A stretch of DNA of 64,000 nucleotides from Parabacteroides distasonis (lineage in GTDB: Bacteria > Bacteroidota > Bacteroidia > Bacteroidales > Tannerellaceae), in the NCBI GenBank assembly GCA_021531775.1, contig JAFBIU010000006.1, positions 88,704 to 152,703 on the forward strand, written 5' to 3'. The notes under the pieces were generated by a model, which saw nothing but the letters and a program-made list of their open reading frames with translations, did no database searches and had not been told where the DNA came from. The position numbers and the translations under genes were made by a program. This document shows positions 45,403 through 54,912 of the stretch, piece after piece; the stretch's first letter is position 1, and each line of letters opens with the position of its first letter.

Positions 45403-47265
45403 TTAATACTTACTGTTGGCCGGACGTTTGCTGAAGATTGCATGAATACGCTTCATGTCAAACTTGGAGCTACGATCGTAGAAGTAGATACCGTTCTGTT
45501 CCTGCTCAACATCCGTAAGCTGGGTATAACAGTAACCCCAAACGTTTTCGGAAATCTCCATCAGTGCATCAATCTGTCCTTCCAGACGAGTATAGAACTC
45601 TTCCAACGAGTGAGGAGGCTCACCATAACCCCACGATGCATTGCTATTGCCTGTAGCCTGGTCCTGACCCTTGACCCATTTGATACCACCAAACTCATCC
45701 AAGAGATAGGGTTTATCCGCTGTGTTATATGTCGGGAAATCATAAAGCTCGTTATCCTGATCACGGTTGAAACCGGTATTTCTACGCGGAAGGCCCGGAT
45801 ATTGGTTCGGTGTCTGGAACCAACGTTCGCCATTGAAAATAATATCTTTCAACTTCTTGGGATCCTGTTCATAGTTGTGAGTTGTCCAAATGTCTGTCTT
45901 GATATGAACACCACCGCTGACGTCGCATACAGGACGAGTCGGGTCCAACATCTTGGTCAGATCATATACGTCACTGACAAAACGCGGGAACTGAACACGA
46001 TCCGGCCACCATTCTTCGTTCATCGGAGTCCAAGTAACGATAGAGGGATGGTTACGGTCACGGACAATCTCCTCACTCCACTCTGTCATGAAGTTACGAG
46101 CAACCTCCGGATCATTGGCATCCATACCCCACGATGGAGCTTCACCCCACGTGATATAACCCATCTTGTCTGCCCAATAGAAGAAACGCTCTTCAAATAC
46201 CTTTTGGTGCAGACGGGCACCATTGAAACCGGCCTGCATAGAGAGTTCGATATCGTGGCGCAATGCCTCATCAGACGGAGCAGTCCAGATACCGTCAGGA
46301 TAGAAACCCTGGTCCAATACCAAGCGCTGGTAGAAGGGTTCGTTGTTCAGGTACACCTTGTTACCATCTACATGCACTTTGCGCATACCGGTATAAGAGG
46401 ATACCTGATCAATCACCTTACCCTGTGCATCCTTCACCTCATACGTCAAATCGTACAGGAAGGGATCTTCCGGACTCCACAGCTTCGGAGACTTGACCGG
46501 AAGTACCACGATGCTGTTGTTCTGTGCCTTGACACTCTTGGTTGCAACCACCTTATTGCCATCCTTCAACGTGACCGTCAGTGTGGCAGCTGTTTCGCTA
46601 TAGAAAGTGGGATGAATCACGATCTGCTTCTGATCGATATCCGTAATCACCTGTGACCGCATGATGGCTGCCTTATCGACCGGCTCCATCCACACTGTCT
46701 GCCAGATACCTGTACAACGGGTGTACATACATTCAAACTGATCCTTGCGCATATTCTGCTTTCCGGCCGGCTGCTTTCCCGTACGCGTATTGCTATAAGC
46801 GTGTACCACGAGCGAATGCTGCTTGCCATCGGCTACAAACTGCGTAATATCCAATGCGAAAGAGGTACTACCCCCGAAATGACGGCCAGCGAGCTTACCG
46901 TCGATATAGATGGCCGAGTTGTAATAAACAGCTCCAAAATTCAACAGGATGTTGCGGCCAGCCCATTCAGCCGGCATCTGAATCGTCCGCTGATACCAGA
47001 TGTTGTTGATAAAATCGGTATAACCTACTCCTGAAAGCGAACTTTCCGGACAGAAAGGAACCGTAATCTTTCCATCGAAACCTTTGCTCTCATACAACTT
47101 CTTTTCCATACCTGAACCGACGAAGTCGAATGCATAGCTCCATTCTCCATTGAGGTTCACCCAATCCTGTCGCTCAAATTGTGGACGAGGATACTCTGCT
47201 CTCGGCAATGCCCATGTTGCGATGGCAAAAAATGCCATGAAGAGGGCGGATAGTACTTTTCTCAT
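45403..47265 (-). CDS. Exported glycoside hydrolase family 2 enzyme
   Basis: Beta-galactosidase/beta-glucuronidase/beta-mannosidase superfamily enzyme, 620 residues. Signal peptide (SALFMAFFAIATWA), sugar-binding jelly roll (residues 25-200: WVNLNGEWSYAFDF, YQRTIQMPAEW), Ig-like domain, then the TIM barrel with the acid/base Glu in TWTPMNEEWWP near residue 418 and the nucleophile Glu in YLLDEFGGIKW near 536. It is shorter than typical LacZ because the C-terminal domains are missing, as in beta-glucuronidase-like enzymes. Single gene with its own promoter; exact sugar not determined. Confidence 0.9.
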   Translation of the reverse strand: MRKVLSALFMAFFAIATWALPRAEYPRPQFERQDWVNLNGEWSYAFDFVGSGMEKKLYESKGFDGKITVPFCPESSLSGVGYTDFINNIWYQRTIQMPAEWAGRNILLNFGAVYYNSAIYIDGKLAGRHFGGSTSFALDITQFVADGKQHSLVVHAYSNTRTGKQPAGKQNMRKDQFECMYTRCTGIWQTVWMEPVDKAAIMRSQVITDIDQKQIVIHPTFYSETAATLTVTLKDGNKVVATKSVKAQNNSIVVLPVKSPKLWSPEDPFLYDLTYEVKDAQGKVIDQVSSYTGMRKVHVDGNKVYLNNEPFYQRLVLDQGFYPDGIWTAPSDEALRHDIELSMQAGFNGARLHQKVFEERFFYWADKMGYITWGEAPSWGMDANDPEVARNFMTEWSEEIVRDRNHPSIVTWTPMNEEWWPDRVQFPRFVSDVYDLTKMLDPTRPVCDVSGGVHIKTDIWTTHNYEQDPKKLKDIIFNGERWFQTPNQYPGLPRRNTGFNRDQDNELYDFPTYNTADKPYLLDEFGGIKWVKGQDQATGNSNASWGYGEPPHSLEEFYTRLEGQIDALMEISENVWGYCYTQLTDVEQEQNGIYFYDRSSKFDMKRIHAIFSKRPANSKY

Positions 47266-47313
47266 ATCTCTGATCGTTTAAATTGTGATATTACATTACA
47301 TATAGCTAAGACG

Positions 47314-47321
47314 CAAATATA
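47314..47321 (-). promoter_or_regulatory. -7 element of the GH2 gene
   Basis: Minus-strand TATATTTG, 48 bases before the GH2 ATG. Confidence 0.6.
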
Positions 47322-47462
47322 GGATCTATCCACTAAAACAAAAACGTTTATCTATCTTAAAAAATACAAATACATAAAATACTTATGGTTATTTGCTGGA
47401 CATACCAAGAATCTATGTAATTTTAGCCACAGTTTCATTTCAAATATATAAAACGAACTATC

Positions 47463-47849
47463 ATGAAAAGATTCTTTCAAATGATGGGCTGCATGGCAGC
47501 CATTTGCTTGTTGTTAAACAGTTGTTCTACCAAGGCAACATCCGACAAAGTGCTTCGTCACGTTGTCATGTTCGGATTCAATGATAATCTGACAGAACAG
47601 CAGGTGCAGGAGATCGAAGAGGCATTCTGTGCTTTGCCGTCCCAAATTGAAGAGGTGAAGGGTTTTGAGTGGGGGACCGACTGCAGTCCGGAAGGGTTGC
47701 AACAGGGTCAGACACATTGTTTCTTCCTGACATTCCATTCCGACAAGGACCGCGACACCTATCTGGTGCATCCGGCTCACAAGGCTTTCGGTAAACTGAT
47801 CAACGGAAAGGTAAAAGCGGTTACTGTATTGGACTATTGGACCAAATAG
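47463..47849 (+). CDS. Dabb-family (stress-responsive alpha/beta barrel) lipoprotein
   Basis: 128 residues. Lipoprotein signal (CLLLNSCSTKA, Cys at residue 21) followed by a single Dabb domain: LRHVVMFGFNDNLTEQQ, the central FEWGTDCSPEG, and HPAHKAFGKLINGKVKAVTVLDYW. The dimeric ferredoxin-like fold occurs in plant stress proteins and some aromatic cyclases; the bacterial lipoprotein forms have no known reaction. It converges on the fructokinase gene and shares its terminator. Confidence 0.85.
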   Translation: MKRFFQMMGCMAAICLLLNSCSTKATSDKVLRHVVMFGFNDNLTEQQVQEIEEAFCALPSQIEEVKGFEWGTDCSPEGLQQGQTHCFFLTFHSDKDRDTYLVHPAHKAFGKLINGKVKAVTVLDYWTK

Positions 47850-47888
47850 TCTGATCCCCCTTTTCCAACTGTTTGAACAGACGTAAAA

Positions 47889-47918
47889 AAAGGGTACATC
47901 CGGAACGATGTACCCTTT
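47889..47918. terminator. Bidirectional hairpin terminator
   Basis: 12-bp perfect stem (AAAGGGTACATC, 47889-47900 with 47907-47918), 6-base loop; on the minus strand a run of seven T follows. Ends the fructose operon and the Dabb gene. Confidence 0.9.
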
Positions 47919-47937
47919 CACAATGAAACAGACTTTT

Positions 47938-48819
47938 TCAAGCGATATAATCAGCGGGCAATGTAGGCATTGCACCACGTTGTGTGCAGACAAAAGCTGA
48001 GACGTTGACAGCCTTTTGATGTGCATCAGCGACTGACAGACCTTTCAGAATGCAGGCAACAAAGGCTCCGGTGAAAGAGTCTCCGGCACCTACTGTGTCA
48101 GCTACTTTTACCTTGGGAGTCGCAATAAAGGACATGCTTCCAGGAGTGAAGACATAGCTTCCGTTTACTCCGCAGGTCAAAATCAGCATCTTGAGGTGAT
48201 AACGTCCCAAGAGAATCCAGCATTTGCTTTGCAGGTCAGTGCCCTGATATCCCAGCATACGACTGATTGTAATCAGTTCCTCGTCATTGATCTTCAAAAC
48301 ATTGCAACGTTTCATTGAGCGATCCAACACTTCTCTGCTATAGAAACTCTGACGAAGATTCACATCAAAGACGATGAGCGTATCCTCTGTTTTGGGCATG
48401 GCTTCGATGAACTGTTCAATCGTGTTGCGCGAAACCTCATTCCGTTGAGCCAATGAACCAAAGCAAATCGCCTTTGTACGATGAGCCAACTCCTCGATCT
48501 GAGGTGTGAACGGAATATTGTCCCAGGCAACATTCTCCTTGATATCGTATTGAGGTACTCCCAATTTATCAATCTCAACCTGCACGGTTCCTGTCGGATA
48601 GGGGACAGTCTCGATCAACGTTTGCAATTTCTTTTCTTCAAAATTGCTCCGGATCTCTTTGCCGAGTTCATCGTCGCCTACGGCACTGACGGCACAACTT
48701 TCCAAACCGAATTGCGATACATGATATGCGAAATTGGCTGGTGCGCCTCCTAATTTCTTTCCTTCGGGGAGCACATCCCACAGTGCTTCACCGATTCCTA
48801 CAATGACTTTATCATCCAT
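47938..48819 (-). CDS. PfkB-family sugar kinase, probable fructokinase
   Basis: Phosphorylates a hexose, by context fructose, after import. 293 residues; PfkB signature 1 (KLGGAPANFAYHVSQFG, residues 18-35) and signature 2 (DTVGAGDSFTGAFVACIL near 246-263, with catalytic Asp). Final gene of the GH32-MFS-kinase operon, 25 bases behind the transporter. The frame is open 22 codons upstream, but the ATG at 48819 (MDDKVIVGIGEALWD) fits the family start. Confidence 0.92.
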   Translation of the reverse strand: MDDKVIVGIGEALWDVLPEGKKLGGAPANFAYHVSQFGLESCAVSAVGDDELGKEIRSNFEEKKLQTLIETVPYPTGTVQVEIDKLGVPQYDIKENVAWDNIPFTPQIEELAHRTKAICFGSLAQRNEVSRNTIEQFIEAMPKTEDTLIVFDVNLRQSFYSREVLDRSMKRCNVLKINDEELITISRMLGYQGTDLQSKCWILLGRYHLKMLILTCGVNGSYVFTPGSMSFIATPKVKVADTVGAGDSFTGAFVACILKGLSVADAHQKAVNVSAFVCTQRGAMPTLPADYIA

Positions 48820-48844
48820 GGTAACTAATGACTTTATAGAATTT

Positions 48845-50023
48845 TTATTTGATTCGTAATGTATAATAGAGCAGGTAGGCCACACCCGCGCTCATCACGC
48901 CAATGGCTCCTGTTTGTCCCAAGGCATCAGCAGCAAATCCCATCGCCAACGGGAACACGGTTCCACCGAACAATCCCATGATCATCAGTCCGGAAACCTC
49001 ATTCCGCTCTTTCGGCTCTTTCATCAAGGCTTGCGAAAGGATAATAGAGAAGATGTTGGAGTTACCAAAACCGATCAGGCCAATGGCAATATAAATCGGA
49101 TACAACGTGTCGCACACGAAAAGCATACCAATCGCTACCAGCATCAACGCCACACTGAAGCCGAAGAAGTGTCTGGCCGAGAGTTTGCTCAGAACGAAAG
49201 CACCCGTGAAACATCCAATGGTACGGAAGATGAAATAGACACTGGTGGCAATACCGGCCTCTTCCAAAGGCAATGAAAGACGTTCCATCAGAATCTTCGG
49301 AGCAGTCGTATTGGTACCTACGTCAATACCCACGTGACACATGATACCAATGAAACAGAGTACGATGAAGGGCTTACGCAACAGCTGCAAGCAGGCTCCT
49401 ACTCCGGATGCTTTGTCAGATTGCTCCTCTTCAATCGGAGTAGCTGCCAGCATCGAAATGCTCAGGAAACTGAAGACAGCATAGATGACGAACAGCGCAC
49501 GCCAGCCCAAACCGAAGGTTGGGAAGCTGGTTGTCGCACCCCAAGCGGCCAGAATCGGGGCCAGGAAGGAAGCAATCGCCTTGACAAACTGTCCAAAGGT
49601 CAGTGTAGAGGCCAACTTATCTTCACTGATCAGGTTGGTGACCAATGGGTTGAGAGAGGTCTGCATGATGGCATTACCAATACCAAGAAACGAGAAGGCA
49701 GCCAGCATGATGCCATAACTATCGCCAAAGATGGGCAAGATCAAGGAGGCTGTTGTCACCACAAGGCTGACAAGAACCGTATGTTTCCGTCCGATCCGGT
49801 TCATCAGGATACCAGTCGGCACGGCAAAGATCAGGAACCAGAAGAAGACAAGCGACGGGAAAAGATTAGCCTCCGCATCGGTAAGCCCCAAGTCTTTCTG
49901 CACATAGTTGGAAGCGGTACCTACCAAATCGACAAACCCCATCGCAAAGAAGCAGAGCATGACGGGAATCATCTGAATCAGAAAACTGTTCTTCCCGCTA
50001 TTTAATGATCGTGATGCATTCAT
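48845..50023 (-). CDS. MFS sugar transporter (FucP/fructose-type)
   Basis: Inner-membrane sugar:proton symporter of 392 residues with about twelve hydrophobic helices. The first reads FLIQMIPVMLCFFAMGFVDL; the MFS loop motif appears as GILMNRIGRKHTVLVSL. The family fits FucP/GluP-like sugar permeases found in Bacteroides fructan loci. Middle gene of an operon with GH32 (12 bases upstream) and the PfkB kinase, so fructose is the likely cargo. Confidence 0.9.
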   Translation of the reverse strand: MNASRSLNSGKNSFLIQMIPVMLCFFAMGFVDLVGTASNYVQKDLGLTDAEANLFPSLVFFWFLIFAVPTGILMNRIGRKHTVLVSLVVTTASLILPIFGDSYGIMLAAFSFLGIGNAIMQTSLNPLVTNLISEDKLASTLTFGQFVKAIASFLAPILAAWGATTSFPTFGLGWRALFVIYAVFSFLSISMLAATPIEEEQSDKASGVGACLQLLRKPFIVLCFIGIMCHVGIDVGTNTTAPKILMERLSLPLEEAGIATSVYFIFRTIGCFTGAFVLSKLSARHFFGFSVALMLVAIGMLFVCDTLYPIYIAIGLIGFGNSNIFSIILSQALMKEPKERNEVSGLMIMGLFGGTVFPLAMGFAADALGQTGAIGVMSAGVAYLLYYTLRIK

Positions 50024-50035
50024 ATTCTAAGATAA

Positions 50036-51874
50036 TTAATCGACCTTAATGGAATAGATTTGTAAATTGTTGACTTTCGCGCTACCCTCTTCTGCTTGGA
50101 ACGAGAGTGTCGTGTAGGGAGAAGTCGGGAACACCAGGTTGGTCATGACGAACCGTCCCTCCTGTTCGAAGAGCTCCATGCTTGAACGGTCAATGAAGAG
50201 ACGGAGATTCACAGAACCATCGTTCTCGTAGGTCGGAGTGACCGTAACTGCCGGGAAGTCTTGGCTGAAATCCACAATTCCGCTCTGGGTACGGTCGAAA
50301 GAGATGGTCTCTTTTTCCACGTCATAGATGATTGTCACCTTCTCCTGAGCCTTGTTGGCGAATGTCATTTTCAGCTGTTTAGACCGTTTTGCATCCACAT
50401 TCATCAAGATCTCGCAAATACCATCGTTCTCTTGCGGAAGGGAAACAGTATGAGCCCGCTTGCCAACTTGGATCCGTTTCGCATTGTGCGTGATCTTTCC
50501 ACGGAGTGCATCCAGTTCGGGAGAGGGTTTGGAAGATACGTAGTATTGATCATCCACTTTGAAGACACCCATCTCGCGAGGCAGGGTATTTGCACTTCTG
50601 AACTGCAGGGTCGGTACTTCAGCTGCATACTGCCAGTTGCTCATCCAACCGATTACAGTACGACGTCCCGGTGTATCGCTCCAACTTACCGTTGCATAAT
50701 GGTCTTTTCCGTAGTCAAGCCACTTGGTAGGAACATTGCCTGACGCATCTGTATCGACCTTGAACGTTTTTCCATCAAAGGATCCTGTGAAATATTGAGT
50801 AGCACTTCCACCGAAAGGACCTCCTGGATTGATGTTACAAATCAACACCCATTTCTTTTCCTGTGTACCGGTAACTGGAAGCTCGAAGAGGTCCGGACAT
50901 TCCCAAACACCATCTTGTGCACCCAAACCTTTACCAAAGCTGCTCTGTAAAGTCCAACTCTTCAAATCGGGAGAGGTAAAGATGAGCATCTCATGATCAA
51001 GCGCGTGAGCCAGTATCAAAGTCCATTGTTTAGTCTCCTCATTCCAGAACATATTCGGGTCACGCGCTTCGCTTTCGAGTGTCAGCACGGGGTTACCCGG
51101 ATAGGTGGTGTAGGTGTATCCACCATCATTACTGTAGGCCAGACTCTGCACCTGGCTGTTGGCAGCGGAAGTGAAGAGCGTTACGATGCTATTCTTTCCG
51201 AAACCGGCACTGTTGGCCTCGTCGATGGCTGAACTACCACTGAAGATCGTTCCTAAACCGTCAGGCAACAGGGTAGGTTCTTGAGGCTCCCAATGGATCA
51301 GGTCACGGCTGGTAGAGTGTCCCCATGTCATATTCTGCCATTTGGATCCGAACGGATTCCATTGATAGCAGAGATGCCAAACGCCATCATGATAGACCAT
51401 ACCGTTGGGGTCGTTCATCCATCCGTAGAGAGGCGTATGGTGATAGGCAGGACGATATTTCTCACGATTCTCTGCTGAGAAGGTATCAGAGAGTCTCATA
51501 TCTTTCCAGCAGGCATCTTCTTTGGCTTCGCGGATAGTGGAACGACTTTGAGGAGTAACAACGTTCAATACAACATGCTTGCCTTGATAGGGTGTCAGAT
51601 CCAAGGGAACGGTATAGTCCACTTTAGAAGTAGCGAGACGCACCACAATGGATCGTTCCAACTTGCCATCCACGACAACGTGAACTTGCGACTCTTCTCC
51701 TGCATCCTGTACAGGCAAAAGCAAGTATTTGCTTTGTCCGGTTACTCGAACAAATGTATTATTTGTGCCGAGGTGTTCTATCCGAATCCCTCTATCTGTT
51801 TGAGCACTCATCCATGATGTACTGAGAAAAGCGGATGCAAGTAGCATACATACTTTGTTTACGACTGTTTTCAT
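50036..51874 (-). CDS. Exported GH32 fructan/sucrose hydrolase
   Basis: Releases fructose from fructans, fructo-oligosaccharides or sucrose. 612 residues: signal peptide (LLASAFLSTSWMSAQ), an N-terminal beta domain typical of Bacteroides GH32 enzymes (residues 25-140), then the five-bladed propeller with nucleophile Asp in YGWMNDPNGMV near 155, the RDP motif in SEARDPNMFW near 270 and acid/base Glu in VWECPDLFEL near 328, and a C-terminal beta-sandwich (FIDRSSMELF). The signal has no lipobox, so it is probably periplasmic. First gene of the operon, divergent from the hybrid sensor that most likely controls it. Inulinase, levanase and invertase cannot be separated here. Confidence 0.94.
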   Translation of the reverse strand: MKTVVNKVCMLLASAFLSTSWMSAQTDRGIRIEHLGTNNTFVRVTGQSKYLLLPVQDAGEESQVHVVVDGKLERSIVVRLATSKVDYTVPLDLTPYQGKHVVLNVVTPQSRSTIREAKEDACWKDMRLSDTFSAENREKYRPAYHHTPLYGWMNDPNGMVYHDGVWHLCYQWNPFGSKWQNMTWGHSTSRDLIHWEPQEPTLLPDGLGTIFSGSSAIDEANSAGFGKNSIVTLFTSAANSQVQSLAYSNDGGYTYTTYPGNPVLTLESEARDPNMFWNEETKQWTLILAHALDHEMLIFTSPDLKSWTLQSSFGKGLGAQDGVWECPDLFELPVTGTQEKKWVLICNINPGGPFGGSATQYFTGSFDGKTFKVDTDASGNVPTKWLDYGKDHYATVSWSDTPGRRTVIGWMSNWQYAAEVPTLQFRSANTLPREMGVFKVDDQYYVSSKPSPELDALRGKITHNAKRIQVGKRAHTVSLPQENDGICEILMNVDAKRSKQLKMTFANKAQEKVTIIYDVEKETISFDRTQSGIVDFSQDFPAVTVTPTYENDGSVNLRLFIDRSSMELFEQEGRFVMTNLVFPTSPYTTLSFQAEEGSAKVNNLQIYSIKVD

Positions 51875-51921
51875 GCTATTTTATTTTATGTGTTATTTAT
51901 GGCTTATTACTGTTTTCTCTG

Positions 51922-51929
51922 CAAATATA
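51922..51929 (-). promoter_or_regulatory. -7 element of the GH32 operon
   Basis: Minus-strand TATATTTG, 47 bases before the GH32 ATG, in the 193-base gap shared with the sensor gene, where the regulator presumably binds. No clear paired operator was identified. Confidence 0.6.
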
Positions 51930-52035
51930 TGGAGTAAAGGGGGCTTTGATGATGAAAAAATGAGCAAATCCTACTAATTCTGTTGCAAAGAACTATTTTT
52001 GATACGAGAAGTCGTTTTTTCATAATCAAAATGAC

Positions 52036-52043
52036 TATATTTG
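52036..52043 (+). promoter_or_regulatory. -7 element of the hybrid sensor gene
   Basis: TATATTTG, 24 bases before the ATG at 52068; excludes the upstream TTG at 52041 as start. Confidence 0.6.
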
Positions 52044-52067
52044 CTTGCGTTAAAAAAATTCTATGCC

Positions 52068-54803
52068 ATGGACAAAACAATCATCTTCTTCCTGGTTTCG
52101 ATACTATGTATCTTCTCCGCATGTCAACCCAAGAAAACCTATCGGATTGGCGTCTCCCAATGTAGTTCGGACGATTGGCGCGCAAAGTGTAATGCCGAGA
52201 TCCAACGAGAGATTATGTTTCATCCTGAAGCAACCGTAGAGATTCGTTCGGCGGAAGATAACAATGAACGGCAAATTGCAGATATCCGTTATTTCATGGA
52301 TCAGGGATTTGACATCATTATTGCGGCTCCCAACGAAGCAGATGCTATAACCCCAATCATTGAGGAAGCATATAATAAAGGTATCCCGATCGTTATCTTT
52401 GACCGGAATATTCATGGAGAGAGTTATACAGCCTATCAGGGAGTAGATAATATAGGTATAGGTAGGTCGGCTGCTCGCTATGCCCGAAATTTAGTGGGAG
52501 AAGGAGGTCGTGTAATTGAGTTGTACGGTCTTCCCGGTTCTACCCCGGCCATTGAACGGCATCTCGGTTTTGTGGAAGAGGCCTCTGGAGTTGGTCTGCA
52601 AATACTTGCTACATCTTATGGCAATTGGAACTATGCAGATGCTGCCGTTGCGTGTGATTCCCTGTTCCGTCAATATAAAAATGAGGTAGATTTGGTCTAT
52701 GCACACAACGACCGTATGGCCATCGCTGCTTCCGAAGTAGCGAAGAGACTGGGGTTGAATATACAGATCATTGGCATTGATGCAGCTCCGGAGATCGGTT
52801 TGAAGGCAGTGGCCGATCGTGTGATTGATGCGACATTTCTCTATCCGACAGAAGGCTACCGATTGATCCGGACGGCATTGGCTATTTTAGAAAAGAGGCC
52901 GTATGACAAAAAGATAATCCTGCCCAAATCATCGGTGGTCGATTTGTCAAATGCCGACATATTGTTATTGCAGAACGAATCTTTGAAGGAGGAAACTGCT
53001 AAAATTCAGGCACTCAAGTTGCAAGTAGATGATTATTTGGATCGGCATGCCACCCAAACCTATTATTTCTATTTGATCGTTATTATTTTGGTGTTGCTTT
53101 CCGGCGTACTGTTCCTGCTGTTACAAGCCTTCTGGCAAAGGAAACGGTATCAGAACGAGTTATTGGCCCACAATCTGCAGTTAGAGCAACAACGGGATGC
53201 CCAACGGGTATTGAACGAACAATTAAAACAGGCCACGCACTCAAAACTGACCTTCTTCACGAATGTATCGCACGATTTACGTACACCGCTCACGTTGATC
53301 TCTGAACCGATAGAACAGCTGGAGAGAGCCACGAACCTGACTGATCACCAGCAGCTATTGGTACGTATTGCCCATAAAAACATTCACATACTAAAGCGTT
53401 TACTGAATCAGATCCTGGATTTTCGCAAATATGAGAATGGCAAATTGGATCTCCATTTACAAGAAGTCCGTTTGGTTCCGCTTCTCCGAGAATGGATAGA
53501 GGCCTTTCAAAGCATTGCTCGCAAACAAAATATTCGCTTATCCATTGACCTGCATATCGATGAAGACTTCTCTTTTGCGATTGATCCGGAAAAAATGGAA
53601 CGCATCTTTTTCAATCTCTTGTCAAACGCTTTCAAATATACGCCCAACAATGGCAAGATCCAGTTAAGTTGTCAAGCGGATGCCCAGCAACTTACATTTT
53701 CGGTAGAAGACAATGGAGCCGGAATCAGCAAGGAGGATCTGACACACATCTTCGACCGTTTCTATCAGGTTGATAAGATCCATCCGCAAGGGTCGGGCAT
53801 CGGGCTTTCCTTGGTGAAAGCCTTTGTGGAACTGCATGATGGTTCCATCCGAGCCGAAAGCGAGTTGGGTTCCTTCTGCCGTTTTACGGTTACGCTGCCC
53901 ATACGCCATTTGGAAGAAGGGAATACGATCCAGTCCGAGGTTCCGGTACTTTCTGCCAGTGAAGTAGATACCGAATTGGGATCGGTAGAACAGAAACCCG
54001 CTGCCATACGTCCAGACGATCCGTTATTATTAGTGATAGATGACAATGACGATATCCGTTGTTTGATTTCTGTATTGATGAAAGACGAATATAACGTGAT
54101 CGGGGCTCGCGACGGCAAGGAGGGATTACATTTGGCAACCAAATATGTACCCGATCTCATTATTTGCGATGTCATGATGCCAGTTATGGATGGCTTGGAG
54201 TGTTGCCGTCGCCTCAAGGAGGAGCTTTCCACTTCCCACATTCCAGTCTTGATGTTGACAGCCTGTTCGTTGGATGAACAACGGGCACAAGGGTATGAAA
54301 GTGGAGCGGATGGCTATCTATCGAAGCCTTTCAACAGTCAGGTGCTGAAGATACGTTGCCATAATCTGGTGGAAAACCGGAAACGTATCAAGGCTCTATG
54401 GAAGGAAACGAAGAGCGGTCTGCCGGAACAGAAGGAGCAGGAAATACCTAAACCGACCCTATCCGGCGACGTAGAGAACCAATTCTATGCACGTTTCCTG
54501 GAAGTGGTCAAGGCAGAGATGGGCAATGCCGAATTGAGTGTGGATCAATTAGCCGCCTCCATGGGACTCGGACGCTCCCAGTTCTACCGAAAAATCAAAG
54601 CGCTCACCAACTGCTCACCGGTGGAATTGCTCCGTAACCTACGTCTGAAGCGGGCACGCGAACTGCTGCTGACCACCGACAAGTCCGTCAGTGAGATTGC
54701 CTACGAAGTGGGATTCTCGGCTCCAGCCTATTTCACCCGCTGCTATCGGGAGGCCTATCACGAGACGCCAACCGACCTTCGGGAAAAAACAGGAGCTGTT
54801 TGA
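52068..54803 (+). CDS. Hybrid two-component system protein with periplasmic sugar-binding domain
   Basis: One-protein sensor and regulator of 911 residues. Order: N-terminal signal/anchor (IIFFLVSILCIFSAC), a type I periplasmic-binding domain (about 26-285: YRIGVSQCSSDDWRAKCNAE, AAPNEADAITPIIEEAYN, YAHNDRMAIAASEVAKRLG), transmembrane helix near 335-355, histidine kinase (His402 in VSHDLRTPL; ATPase boxes DNGAGI and GSGIGLSLVKAF), receiver (Asp701 in IICDVMMPVMDG), and a C-terminal AraC-type DNA-binding domain (GRSQFYRKIKALT, SEIAYEVGFSAPAYFTRCYREA). The layout equals the Bacteroides fructose-sensing regulator of fructan loci (BT1754 type). With the divergent GH32/MFS/kinase operon, fructose is the likely ligand. 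Confidence 0.95.
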   Translation: MDKTIIFFLVSILCIFSACQPKKTYRIGVSQCSSDDWRAKCNAEIQREIMFHPEATVEIRSAEDNNERQIADIRYFMDQGFDIIIAAPNEADAITPIIEEAYNKGIPIVIFDRNIHGESYTAYQGVDNIGIGRSAARYARNLVGEGGRVIELYGLPGSTPAIERHLGFVEEASGVGLQILATSYGNWNYADAAVACDSLFRQYKNEVDLVYAHNDRMAIAASEVAKRLGLNIQIIGIDAAPEIGLKAVADRVIDATFLYPTEGYRLIRTALAILEKRPYDKKIILPKSSVVDLSNADILLLQNESLKEETAKIQALKLQVDDYLDRHATQTYYFYLIVIILVLLSGVLFLLLQAFWQRKRYQNELLAHNLQLEQQRDAQRVLNEQLKQATHSKLTFFTNVSHDLRTPLTLISEPIEQLERATNLTDHQQLLVRIAHKNIHILKRLLNQILDFRKYENGKLDLHLQEVRLVPLLREWIEAFQSIARKQNIRLSIDLHIDEDFSFAIDPEKMERIFFNLLSNAFKYTPNNGKIQLSCQADAQQLTFSVEDNGAGISKEDLTHIFDRFYQVDKIHPQGSGIGLSLVKAFVELHDGSIRAESELGSFCRFTVTLPIRHLEEGNTIQSEVPVLSASEVDTELGSVEQKPAAIRPDDPLLLVIDDNDDIRCLISVLMKDEYNVIGARDGKEGLHLATKYVPDLIICDVMMPVMDGLECCRRLKEELSTSHIPVLMLTACSLDEQRAQGYESGADGYLSKPFNSQVLKIRCHNLVENRKRIKALWKETKSGLPEQKEQEIPKPTLSGDVENQFYARFLEVVKAEMGNAELSVDQLAASMGLGRSQFYRKIKALTNCSPVELLRNLRLKRARELLLTTDKSVSEIAYEVGFSAPAYFTRCYREAYHETPTDLREKTGAV

Positions 54804-54900
54804 TGAGTAAAAATAAAGCAATATCTATAAAGAATCGTGCATTGATTGTTTTTTAATAGCCTAAGCAACAAGTATTCAATGGTGTTAAGAAAGATCAGCA

Positions 54901-54908
54901 TACCTTTG
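54901..54908 (+). promoter_or_regulatory. -7-like element before the SusD remnant
   Basis: TACCTTTG, matching TAnnTTTG, just 5 bases before the first ATG of the remnant. It may be the relic of the promoter that once served a susC/susD operon. Confidence 0.4.
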
Positions 54909-54912
54909 CGGC

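Noticed and set aside
45388..46656. Long open frames opposite known genes (also 58138-59268, 23535-24716 and 176-1648)
   Set aside because: They lie fully antisense to genes with clear domains, and their translations show no family motif; codon bias of the real strand explains them.
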